From: JBFAPK01 sp040676675
GTDB taxonomy: Bacteria; Actinomycetota; Actinomycetes; Mycobacteriales; Micromonosporaceae
DNA: 58,891 nucleotides
Direction of reading: 5' to 3'
Assembly (NCBI RefSeq): GCF_040676675.1
Contig: NZ_JBFAPK010000053.1
Coordinates: forward strand, 1 to 58,891
Shown here: piece after piece, positions 39,857-47,565 of the stretch
Layout: every line of letters begins with the position of its first letter
Position numbering within the stretch: the first letter of the stretch is position 1
Position numbers and translations under genes: made by a program
The notes under the pieces: model-generated
The model's database searches: none
What the model was told of the DNA's origin: nothing
Seen by the model: the letters and a program-made list of their open reading frames with translations, nothing else

Positions 39857-41088
39857 GCGACGGAACCACGGGTGGCACCCCGGCGCCGGCCGAGGGACGC
39901 ACCGCCGCCGAGGAGGACCGGCTGGCCCGGGTCGGGCTGACCTGGCTCACCGAGCCCGGCACCCGGGCGGTGCACCGGCTGGTCGGTCGCGCCGGCCCGG
40001 TCGAGGCGCTGCACCGGCTGCTCGACGGGGAGGTGGCCGACGCGCGGCTGCGCGAGGCGGTACGGGCACGGCTGGCGGCCGGGAACCCGCGCGAGGTCGC
40101 CGAGCGCGCGCTGGAGCAGACCGAACGGGTCGGCGCCCGGCTCGTGACGCCCGGGGACGACGAGTGGCCGCACCGGGTACGCGACCTGGAACGGCTGGCG
40201 CGGGGCGGCACCGAGCGCAGGGTCGACCTGGAGATCGCCCCACCGCTCTGCCTCTGGGCGCGCGGGTCGTGGCCGTTGGCCGAGGCGCTGGAGCGCTCGG
40301 TGGCGGTGGTCGGCGCGCGGGCGGCCACCCCGTACGGACTGCACGTGGGCAGCGAGATCGGGTACGGGTTGGCCGACCGGGGCTGGACCGTCGTCTCCGG
40401 CGGCGCGTACGGCATCGACGCGGCCGCGCACCGGGGCGCGCTGAGCGCCGACGGGCTGACCATCGCCGTGCTCGCCTGCGGCGTGGACCGGCCCTACCCC
40501 GTCGGCAACACGGCGCTCTTCGACCGGATCGCCGAGACCGGGCTGTTGGTCAGCGAGTGGATGCCCGGCGCCGATCCGCTCCGCCACCGCTTCCTGATCC
40601 GCAACCGGGTGATCGCCGCCGCGACCTGCGGCACGACCCTGGTCGAGGCCGCCGCCCGCAGCGGCGCCACCCAGACGCTCGGGCGGGCGCTCGCCCTCGG
40701 CCGGCCCGCGATGGTGGTTCCCGGACCGGTCACCTCCGCCATGTCGGTCGGGTCGCACGAACTGCTCCGCGAGCACCCGCGGGCCCGCCTGGTCACCGGC
40801 GTCCCGCACATCCTCGAAGAGGTCGGCCGGATCGGCACCGACCTCGCCCCGCCGGCGCGCGGCCCGCAGCGCCCCCACGACCTGCTCGACGACGACGCGG
40901 CGCTGATCCTCGAATCGGTGAGCCGGCGCGGCGGCAACAGCCCGGACGCGCTCGCGGCCCGCGCCGGGCTCGACATCCGTACCGCGCTGCGCAAGCTCTC
41001 CCTGCTCGAACAGCTCGGGCTGCTCGCCCGCCGCGACGGCGGGTACGTCCTGCCGCCCCGCCCACGGGACCGGGCCGAACATGCGTAG
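39853..41088 (+). CDS. dprA: DprA/Smf DNA-processing protein
   Basis: The 411-residue protein loads RecA on incoming single-stranded DNA in transforming bacteria. The Rossmann core shows V-A-V-V-G-A-R-A-A-T-P-Y-G near residue 150, S-G-G-A-Y-G-I-D-A-A-A-H-R-G-A and a C-terminal winged-helix-like domain (L-S-L-L-E-Q-L-G-L-L). It follows comM with an ATGA overlap and converges on a hydrolase gene 4 bp away. Confidence 0.97.
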   Translation: MSDGTTGGTPAPAEGRTAAEEDRLARVGLTWLTEPGTRAVHRLVGRAGPVEALHRLLDGEVADARLREAVRARLAAGNPREVAERALEQTERVGARLVTPGDDEWPHRVRDLERLARGGTERRVDLEIAPPLCLWARGSWPLAEALERSVAVVGARAATPYGLHVGSEIGYGLADRGWTVVSGGAYGIDAAAHRGALSADGLTIAVLACGVDRPYPVGNTALFDRIAETGLLVSEWMPGADPLRHRFLIRNRVIAAATCGTTLVEAAARSGATQTLGRALALGRPAMVVPGPVTSAMSVGSHELLREHPRARLVTGVPHILEEVGRIGTDLAPPARGPQRPHDLLDDDAALILESVSRRGGNSPDALAARAGLDIRTALRKLSLLEQLGLLARRDGGYVLPPRPRDRAEHA

Positions 41089-41092
41089 GGGC

Positions 41093-41932
41093 TCAGGCCG
41101 GGACCTCCGCGAAGAACTCGCGCAGGGCGTCGGCCACGAGCCCGGGTGCCGTCGAGGTCACGAAATGCGTCTGCCCCTCCCAGACGACCCGGCGGGCGTG
41201 CGGGATCGCCTTGGCGAGACCCTCCATCGTGCTGGGCATCGGCTCCCAGGTCTCGGCGCCCTGCATGATCAGCGTCGGCAGGGTGATCGACGACCACCGG
41301 GCGGTCTCCGTGCTGTCCGCGGCGAGCGCTTCGAGGTCGTGCAGCCAGCCGATCCCGGACCGCCGCTGCTCGGCGGGGTCGGGCTCCCGGCCGGCCATCG
41401 CCGCCTCGAACCGGGCGATGATTTCGGCCGGCGTCAGGGTCAGCTCGTTCAGCACCGCGGTCGCCGCCCGGCTGTCCCCGCGCCCGAGGGCGTCCCGGTA
41501 CCGGTCGAGCAGGGGGAGGACGCGTTCCCCGGCCGCGAAGAAGGGCGCCTCGAAGACGGCCAGCGAGCGCAGTTCCGGCAGGTTCGCGGCGGCGGTGTGC
41601 AGCGCCAGGATGGCCCCGTAGGAGGCCCCGACGAGATGCACCCGCCGGCCCGAGGGCCCGCGGATCGCCGCGAGGACGGCGCGCAGGTCGCCCACCTCGT
41701 CGGCGAAGGACTTGGGTCCGGGCGGGACGTCGCTGGGGCCGTACCCCCGGCGGGCCAGCAGCCACAGCTCGTGGTCGTCGGCGAGCAGGTCGGCGACGGC
41801 GGCCCAGGAGTGCAGCCCGCCACCGGAGCCGTGCAGGAGCAGGACCGGATCACCGGAGCCCACCCGTCGGATCACCAGACGCGTACCGTCCGCGGAGACG
41901 ATCTCCTGGTCGCGGCTCCCATGCTTGGTCAT
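41093..41932 (-). CDS. Alpha/beta-fold hydrolase
   Basis: The 279-residue cytosolic hydrolase has the oxyanion strand L-L-L-H-G-S-G-G near residue 33, the nucleophile elbow V-G-A-S-Y-G near residue 103, the acid in an L-I-M-Q-G-A-E segment and the histidine in G-Q-T-H-F. The substrate is unknown. It starts 3 nt after a TetR gene and forms an operon with it. Confidence 0.88.
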   Translation of the reverse strand: MTKHGSRDQEIVSADGTRLVIRRVGSGDPVLLLHGSGGGLHSWAAVADLLADDHELWLLARRGYGPSDVPPGPKSFADEVGDLRAVLAAIRGPSGRRVHLVGASYGAILALHTAAANLPELRSLAVFEAPFFAAGERVLPLLDRYRDALGRGDSRAATAVLNELTLTPAEIIARFEAAMAGREPDPAEQRRSGIGWLHDLEALAADSTETARWSSITLPTLIMQGAETWEPMPSTMEGLAKAIPHARRVVWEGQTHFVTSTAPGLVADALREFFAEVPA

Positions 41933-41935
41933 CGT

Positions 41936-42514
41936 TCAATCCCCCGTCTCGCTGGGCCAGTTGGTCAGGGCGGTGTGCACCGCGTCGAGGACCTGGCGCC
42001 ACGACTCGTCGAGGTCACGGGGATGCCCGAACCCCTCGACGCTCTCCAGATGGGCAAAGCCGTGCAGGGTGCTGCGTACGAAGCGCAGGGCGTTGGTCAG
42101 GTCCGGCTCGACGAGCCCGTACCCGCGCAGCATCGCGTAGCTCAGCTCGATCAGGCGCAGGTGACCGGCCGAGTTCGTGCCGACCTCCGGGGGCAGTTGC
42201 AGCTGGGTCGCGGCGTACTGCCCCGGATGCGTCACGGCGAACGCCCGGTACGCGTCGGCGAACGCGACGAGGGCCTCCTTGCCGGCCCGGCCGGCCACCG
42301 CGAGCGCCAACCGGTCGCTGAACACGGCCGCCGCCCGGACCGCGATCTGCTCGATCAACGCGTCCCGGCTGCGGACGTGCACGTAGAGGCTGGCGTCGGC
42401 GACGCCGAAGTGCCGCGCGACGGCCGCGATGGTCAGCCGGGACAACCCGACCGAGTCCGCCAGCTCGATCGCGGCAGCCAGAACCCGCTCACTCGTCAGA
42501 CCCTGCCGTGGCAT
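41936..42514 (-). CDS. TetR-family regulator
   Basis: The 192-residue protein has the helix-turn-helix L-T-I-A-A-V-A-R-H-F-G-V-A-D-A-S-L-Y-V-H-V near residue 30 and a WHG-type C-domain. ATG 42514 has a GAGG 6 nt upstream; ATG 42520 is too close to that site. It leads a two-gene unit with the hydrolase and probably represses itself through the palindrome at 42542. Confidence 0.9.
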   Translation of the reverse strand: MPRQGLTSERVLAAAIELADSVGLSRLTIAAVARHFGVADASLYVHVRSRDALIEQIAVRAAAVFSDRLALAVAGRAGKEALVAFADAYRAFAVTHPGQYAATQLQLPPEVGTNSAGHLRLIELSYAMLRGYGLVEPDLTNALRFVRSTLHGFAHLESVEGFGHPRDLDESWRQVLDAVHTALTNWPSETGD

Positions 42515-42541
42515 TCCCATCCTCGGTCGTCTTGGCCATAT

Positions 42542-42556
42542 CCTAGGGCCCCTAGG
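42542..42556. promoter_or_regulatory. Perfect CCTAGGG-C-CCCTAGG operator
   Basis: Seven-base perfect arms flank one central base, 27 bp upstream of the TetR start. A minus-strand TAGGAT (42545-42540) within it could be the -10, so repressor binding would block the promoter. Confidence 0.65.
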
Positions 42557-42688
42557 CTAACCGCCCGGCGAGGCAATGATCTTCACGAAGACCTCATGAC
42601 CCGCGTCACATCCAGGGGTGGCCACGGGCCGGTGGCGGTGACCGGGCCCGCCGGGAGGAGGGAATCCCGGCGGTACGGCCAGCCGGCG

Positions 42689-43939
42689 TCAGCCCTCGTC
42701 GCCGAGCCGGTCCGCGCGGCCGTACAGGTAGCGCCGTTGCGGCAGGCTCGTCGCCCGACGGGCCGCCTCCCGGTACGACTCCCGGGCCGCCGTCGGGTCG
42801 CCCGCCAACTCCAACAGGTGTGCGCGGACGGCGTACCGCCGGTGGTCCCCCGCGATCCGCGCGTCAAGCTCGATCTTGCCGAGCAGGTCGAGGCCCGCCC
42901 GAGGCCCGTACGCCATCGCGACCGCGACCGCGTGGTTCAACGCCACCACCGGGTTGTCGGAGATCCGCAGCAGCAGCTCGTACAGCGCCACGATCTGCGG
43001 CCAGTCGGTCGCCTCGGCGTTCGGCGCCTCGTCGTGGATCGCGGCGATCGCGGCCTGCAACTGGTACGGCCCGGGCGCCCGGCGCGGCAGCGCTTCGGTG
43101 ATCAGCGCCACGCCCTCCGCGATCTGGTCGGCGTCCCAGCGGCTCCGGTCCTGCTCGGCCATCGGGACCAGCTCCCCGTTCGGCCCGGTCCGGGCCGCCC
43201 GGCGGGCGTCGGTGAGCAGCATGAGGGCGAGCAGGCCGGTCACCTCGCCGTCGCCGGGCAGCAGCCGGTGCAGCATCCGGGTCAGCCGGATCGCCTCGGT
43301 GGAGAGTTCGGCGCGCCGCAACAGCGGGCCGGAGGTGCTGGCGTACCCCTCGTTGAAGATCAGGTAGAGCACGTGCAGGACCGCGCCGAGCCGGGCGGCG
43401 CGGTCCGGGTCCGAGGGCAGGCGGAACGCGATGCCGCTTTCCCTGATCCGCTGCTTGGCCCGGCTGATCCGCCGGGTCATCGTCGCCTCCGGCACCAGGA
43501 ACGCGCGGGCGATCTCGCCCGTCGTGAGCCCTCCCACCGCGCGCAGGGTGAGTGCGATCTGCCCGGCCACCGGCAGGGCGGGATGGCAGCACATGAAGAG
43601 CAGGATCAGGCTGTCGTCGGACTCCCGCGCCGGGCCGTCGGCGGCCGGCGCGAGCCACTGCTCGGGCAGCGCCCAGCTCGCCACCGTCCGCTCCCGGCGC
43701 CGCCGGGCCTGCTCGCTGCGGAGCAGGTCGGTCAGCCGCCGGGCGGCCACCGTGATCAGCCAGCCCCCCGGGTTCTCCGGGAGGCCCTCGCGCGGCCACC
43801 GGGTGACCGCCGCGAGCAGCGCCTCCTGGGTGGCGTCCTCGGCGGCGTCGAAGTGCCCGTACCGGCGCACCAGCGCGCCGAGGACCCGCGGCGCCAGCCG
43901 GCGCAGCAGGTCCTCGGTCTCCGCGCCGATCGCCGTCAA
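42689..43939 (-). CDS. ECF42-type RNA polymerase sigma factor with TPR-like C-domain
   Basis: The 416-residue sigma factor has region 2 (A-R-R-Y/G-H-F-D-A-A-E-D-A-T-Q-E-A-L), region 4 (Q-I-A-L-T-L-R-A-V-G-G-L-T-T-G-E-I-A-R-A-F) and a C-terminal helical extension of about 200 residues that contains L-Y-L-I-F-N-E-G-Y and DUF6596/TPR-like repeats. ECF42 factors are typically next to YciI-like genes and lack an anti-sigma factor, as here. The start codon is TTG 43939, 3 nt after the YciI stop, without its own strong site, so translation is probably coupled. Confidence 0.92.
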   Translation of the reverse strand: MTAIGAETEDLLRRLAPRVLGALVRRYGHFDAAEDATQEALLAAVTRWPREGLPENPGGWLITVAARRLTDLLRSEQARRRRERTVASWALPEQWLAPAADGPARESDDSLILLFMCCHPALPVAGQIALTLRAVGGLTTGEIARAFLVPEATMTRRISRAKQRIRESGIAFRLPSDPDRAARLGAVLHVLYLIFNEGYASTSGPLLRRAELSTEAIRLTRMLHRLLPGDGEVTGLLALMLLTDARRAARTGPNGELVPMAEQDRSRWDADQIAEGVALITEALPRRAPGPYQLQAAIAAIHDEAPNAEATDWPQIVALYELLLRISDNPVVALNHAVAVAMAYGPRAGLDLLGKIELDARIAGDHRRYAVRAHLLELAGDPTAARESYREAARRATSLPQRRYLYGRADRLGDEG

Positions 43940-43942
43940 AGA

Positions 43943-44365
43943 TCAGACGTCCAGGTCGGCCGCGCCGGAGGCGACCGGGCGCACGTCGACGTACCACTCG
44001 CGCTCCAACACCGCACCCTTCGGGCGCGGGGTCTTCGCGAGGCGGGCCGCGATCTCGGTCGCCCGATCGAAGCTCTCGCACTCCACGAGGGTGTAGCCGG
44101 CCAGCACCTCCTGGGTCTCCGCGTACGGGCCGTCGGTCACGACCGGCACGCCGTCGCGCAGCTCGATCCGGCGGGCGTGGGCCGGGGCGGTCAACCCCTG
44201 GGCGTCCACGAACTCCCCGGACTCGACCAGCTCCTGGTTCCAGGCCCGCATGAACTCGTGCAGCGCCTCGGCGTCCTCGGCGGACCAGCCCGGTCCGTCA
44301 CCGGGCTGGCCACCGAGCATCTCGTAGTCCCGCTGCGAGCCGTACAGCATGATCATGTACTTCAC
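43943..44365 (-). CDS. YciI/DGPF-domain protein partner of ECF42 sigma
   Basis: The 140-residue protein has the YciI ferredoxin-like fold: Y-M-I-M-L-Y-G at the N-terminus and the D-G-P-Y-A-E-T-Q-E-V-L-A-G-Y DGPF-type motif near residue 85. GTG 44365 follows GGAGAGGAGAGACC. It is the first gene of a two-gene unit with the ECF42 sigma. YciI-like proteins of this group may provide signal input, but this is not established. Confidence 0.93.
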   Translation of the reverse strand: MKYMIMLYGSQRDYEMLGGQPGDGPGWSAEDAEALHEFMRAWNQELVESGEFVDAQGLTAPAHARRIELRDGVPVVTDGPYAETQEVLAGYTLVECESFDRATEIAARLAKTPRPKGAVLEREWYVDVRPVASGAADLDV

Positions 44366-44411
44366 GGTCTCTCCTCTCCGCCGGCACCGCGTCGGCGCCT
44401 CTGCCGGGGAC

Positions 44412-44438
44412 GTCGGAGCCGCTGGCCCGTACCGGACA
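44412..44438 (-). promoter_or_regulatory. Candidate ECF42 autoregulated promoter
   Basis: On the minus strand TGTCCG (44438-44433) and CGAC (44415-44412) are 17 bp apart, about 47 bp before the YciI start. This resembles the TGTCGA / CGA-type promoter described for ECF42, with mismatches in the -35. Confidence 0.35.
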
Positions 44439-44614
44439 TCCTCCCGCAACCGCGCCGGACGCCGGACCACCCGCACGCCGCCGACCCGGCCGGCTGACGG
44501 TACCGACCCGGGCCACCGGGCACCGTTCAATGGCCGTTGACCAGGGGAAAAGCCGCCGGTGACGCGCGGGAACGGCCCTCTCGCCGCTCCGGCCCCTGCT
44601 GATGCCCGGATCGA

Positions 44615-44779
44615 GGGGCCGGCCGGGCTGATTGGCCGATCCCGGCCCACGGGGACGGCACAGGTGACAACCTCCTTGAGAGGGGATTTCCGACAGGAGG
44701 CTGGGTACCGGCACAGCGGGTCGCCGCTCCCACCGGTGACGAACCCGCTCGGGTCTCCCGGCGAAGGAGCTGCATCTAC
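44615..44779 (+). ncRNA. Structured leader of the SDR-MFS unit (candidate)
   Basis: This is part of a 414-bp gene-free gap between the YciI and SDR genes. A hairpin of GGGCCGG / CCGGCCC type lies near 44615-44649. CCTCCT (44671-44676) can pair with AGGAGG (44695-44700), or its CTCCTT with the Shine-Dalgarno AAGGAG (44764-44769). The pairings exclude each other, as in translational riboswitches. No known class is recognised. Confidence 0.3.
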
Positions 44780-45475
44780 ATGAGCGCCAGGACATTCGTG
44801 GTGGACGGCGGTACCAGCGGTCTCGGGTACCAGGTGGCGCGGATGCTCGCGCCCGACAACCGGGTGGTCGTGCTCGGCAACGTCGCCCAGGAGGTCGACG
44901 CGGTCCGCGAGGAGTTGGGCTGCGACGGCGTCGTCTGCGACGTGTCCCAGCCCGAGCAGGTGCGCGACGCCCTCGACGGGATCGTCGCCCGCCACGGGAA
45001 GATCGACGGCCTGGCCCACTGCGCCGCCCGCTGGGCCGGCGGGCACCTGGACGAACTCACCCCCGAGATGATCACCATGGCCATCCAGGTGAACGTGCTC
45101 GGCACCGCGCTGCTGCTGCGCGAGGCGCTGATCCAGATGCACCGCCAAGGGTACGGCAACATCGTGTACGTCAGCGCGCTCGCCACCGAGGTGCCGCGGC
45201 CCGGTATCCCGATCTACCGCGCGACGAAGAGCTTCGGCACCAGCCTGGTCGAATCCCTGGCCGAGGCACAGGGCACCAACAGCATCAAGATCATGGAGAT
45301 CCATCCCGGCCCGATGCCGACGCGACTGCAGGAGCGCACCGGCGACCAGTTCCTCGACGAGGTGTACGCGCTGCCCGAACAGGTCGCCGCCGAGGTCGTG
45401 CGGCTGCTCCTGCTGAGCTCCGACGACCTCTACGTCTCCGGGCAAAAGGTGCTGCGCGCCGACGGGCGATGGTAA
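44780..45475 (+). CDS. Short-chain dehydrogenase/reductase
   Basis: The 231-residue SDR has the cofactor motif G-G-T-S-G-L-G near residue 10, an acidic or neutral region after strand 2, N-V near residue 108, and the catalytic Ser in Y-V-S-A-L with Y-R-A-T-K. The substrate is unknown. The gene overlaps the following MFS start by 7 nt, so the two form an operon. Confidence 0.92.
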   Translation: MSARTFVVDGGTSGLGYQVARMLAPDNRVVVLGNVAQEVDAVREELGCDGVVCDVSQPEQVRDALDGIVARHGKIDGLAHCAARWAGGHLDELTPEMITMAIQVNVLGTALLLREALIQMHRQGYGNIVYVSALATEVPRPGIPIYRATKSFGTSLVESLAEAQGTNSIKIMEIHPGPMPTRLQERTGDQFLDEVYALPEQVAAEVVRLLLLSSDDLYVSGQKVLRADGRW

Positions 45476-47076
45476 GCGCCGGACCTGCCGACGCCGAGCC
45501 GCCCCCCTCGGCGTGGGCGCCACTGCGCTTCGCCGCGTACCGCAGCCTCTGGCTGGCCCTGCTCGGGGCGAACATCGGTACCTGGATGCAGACCGTCGGC
45601 GCCCAGTGGTTGCTGGTCAACGACGCGAACGCGTCCACGCTGGTCGCCCTGGTGCAGACCGCGAGCAACCTGCCCATCCTGCTGCTCGCGCTCCCCGCGG
45701 GCGCGCTCGCCGACACCTTCGACCGGCGGCACCTGCTGATCTACGTCCAGTGCTTCATCGTCGCCGTCGGCGTCGCCCTGACGCTGCTCACGGCGACCGG
45801 GCACATGCCGCCGGCCCTGCTGCTGACCCTGACCTTCGCCTTCGGGGTCGGTCAGGCGCTGACCCTGCCGGCCTGGGCCGCCGTCATTCCGGACCTGGTT
45901 CCCCGTACCCACCTGCAGTCCGCCGCCGCGCTCGGCTCGATCAGCGTCAACGCCGCCCGCTCGGTCGGCCCCGCCATCGCCGGTGTGCTGATCGCGCAGA
46001 CCGGAGCGGCGGTGGTCTTCGCGCTCAACACCATCACCTTCGTGCTCTTCGCGCTCACGCTCTGGCGCTGGCGTCCGGGCACCTCCCGGGCGGTCGAGGT
46101 GCCGGAGCGCTTCACCGCCGCGTTGCGGGCCGGTGGCCGGTACGTACGCCACTCGCCGATCGTGCGCCGGTTGCTGCTCCGCTCGGTGCTCTTCCTGGTG
46201 CCCGGCAGCGCCCTGTGGGCGCTGCTGCCGCTGATCGCCAACAAGCGGCTCGGCCTCGGCTCGGGCGGCTACGGCGTGCTGCTCGCCGCGCTCGGGGTCG
46301 GCGCGATCGCCGGCGGGCTGGTGCTGCCGCTGGTCCGGACGTACCTGCCACCGAACCGGTTCCTGCTCGCCACCGGGCTGGTCTACGGCGTGGTGCTGCT
46401 CGTCGTCGGGGTGGTACGCAACGAGGCCATCGTGCTGGTGGTGCTGGTAGCGGCCGGCCTGGCCTGGGTGACGGTGCTGTCCAACGTCAACGCCGAGATC
46501 CAGCTCTTCCTGCCGGGCTGGGTACGCGCCCGCGGGCTCGCCGTCTACCAGGTCGTCTTCGCCGGTGGGCAGGCGATCGGCGCGTTGATCTGGGGCATCG
46601 TCGCCGACGCGGTCGGCCTGGTCGTGACCCACGTCGCCGCCGCGATCCTGATGACCGCCGGCGCGTTGACGGTACGGCTCTGGCCCCTGCCGGACATGCG
46701 CGCGGTCGAGCGGGACCCGGCGACGTACTGGCCCGACCTGCGGCTCGCGCACGAGCCCGATCCCAGCGTCGGCCCGGTGGTGGTGATCGTCTCCTACACG
46801 GTCCGGCCCGAGCACCGGGAGGAGTTCGTCACCGCGATGGAGCAGGTGCGCGCGTCCCGACAGCGGACCGGGGCGGTGCGGTGGGGGCTGTTCCGCGAGG
46901 GCGAGTCCGCCGACCGGCTGGTCGAGGTCTACCAGCTCCCCACCTGGGACGAGCACCTGCGCCAGCACGGCGGGCGGCTGACCGCCGACGACCGGGCCGC
47001 CGAGGCGCGGGCGTACGCGCTGGCCGACGGCCAGCCGGCGGTACGGCACCTGCTGCCCGCGCACGCCGACCCGTAG
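45469..47076 (+). CDS. MFS_3 (EntS-like) transporter fused to an ABM-like domain
   Basis: The 535-residue protein has 12 membrane helices of the enterobactin-exporter type (F-A-A-Y-R-S-L-W-L-A near residue 20; A-D-T-F-D-R-R-H-L-L). After residue ~430 comes a soluble domain of about 90 residues (V-V-I-V-S-Y-T-V-R-P-E-H-R-E-E-F) that resembles the antibiotic-biosynthesis-monooxygenase dimeric barrel. Members of this subfamily with such a tail are known. It overlaps the SDR stop by 7 nt; a stand-alone ABM-like gene follows. Confidence 0.88.
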   Translation: MVSAGPADAEPPPSAWAPLRFAAYRSLWLALLGANIGTWMQTVGAQWLLVNDANASTLVALVQTASNLPILLLALPAGALADTFDRRHLLIYVQCFIVAVGVALTLLTATGHMPPALLLTLTFAFGVGQALTLPAWAAVIPDLVPRTHLQSAAALGSISVNAARSVGPAIAGVLIAQTGAAVVFALNTITFVLFALTLWRWRPGTSRAVEVPERFTAALRAGGRYVRHSPIVRRLLLRSVLFLVPGSALWALLPLIANKRLGLGSGGYGVLLAALGVGAIAGGLVLPLVRTYLPPNRFLLATGLVYGVVLLVVGVVRNEAIVLVVLVAAGLAWVTVLSNVNAEIQLFLPGWVRARGLAVYQVVFAGGQAIGALIWGIVADAVGLVVTHVAAAILMTAGALTVRLWPLPDMRAVERDPATYWPDLRLAHEPDPSVGPVVVIVSYTVRPEHREEFVTAMEQVRASRQRTGAVRWGLFREGESADRLVEVYQLPTWDEHLRQHGGRLTADDRAAEARAYALADGQPAVRHLLPAHADP

Positions 47077-47229
47077 GCCCATGCCGGCGATGACCCGAAC
47101 CGATCCAAAGCCGTGCCGACGGCGACGCGAACGGGCTGCCGCTGCGACCGCCCGCCGCCGAGCCGACCACCCGCCGCCGAGCCGACCCCGGCGGCGGAAT
47201 GTCGGCCGCACCGGTTACGGTCCCCGACC

Positions 47230-47559
47230 GTGACGATGACGATCGAGCTTGCCCGGTTCCGCATCCACGAGGGGGCGGAGCAGCGACTACTCGCCGAACG
47301 GCCGGCGATGATCGACGCGTTGCGAAGCCGCTTCCCCGCCTGCCTCGCCGCGTACCTCACCCGTGAGGACGACGGCGGTTGGCTCGACATCCTGGTCTGG
47401 CGGAGCCGGGCGGAGGCCGAGGAGGCCGCCCGGTTGGTCGACACGGTGCCCGCCTGCGCCGCCTGGTTCCGCCACATCAGCGAGTCCGGCGGGCTCCGGC
47501 ACGTCGAGGTCGTCGACGCCCGGCCGACGCCGCCCGCGCTGGGCGCTACCGAGGACTGA
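47230..47559 (+). CDS. Antibiotic-biosynthesis-monooxygenase-like (ABM) protein
   Basis: The 109-residue protein is a single dimeric alpha/beta barrel: I-E-L-A-R-F-R-I-H-E-G-A-E-Q-R-L, F-P-A-C-L-A-A-Y-L, W-L-D-I-L-V-W-R-S-R-A-E-A-E-E-A. ABM-type proteins act as monooxygenases or heme/quinone-binding factors. GTG 47230 is preferred; ATG 47236 is possible. It lies 153 nt after the MFS-ABM gene on the same strand, and an amine oxidase converges on it 6 bp away. Confidence 0.8.
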   Translation: MTMTIELARFRIHEGAEQRLLAERPAMIDALRSRFPACLAAYLTREDDGGWLDILVWRSRAEAEEAARLVDTVPACAAWFRHISESGGLRHVEVVDARPTPPALGATED

Positions 47560-47565
47560 GGCGGA

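Noticed and set aside
41081..44497. A plus-strand open frame of over 1100 codons
   Set aside because: It is antisense to the hydrolase, TetR, sigma and YciI genes, and its composition is that of a shadow frame.
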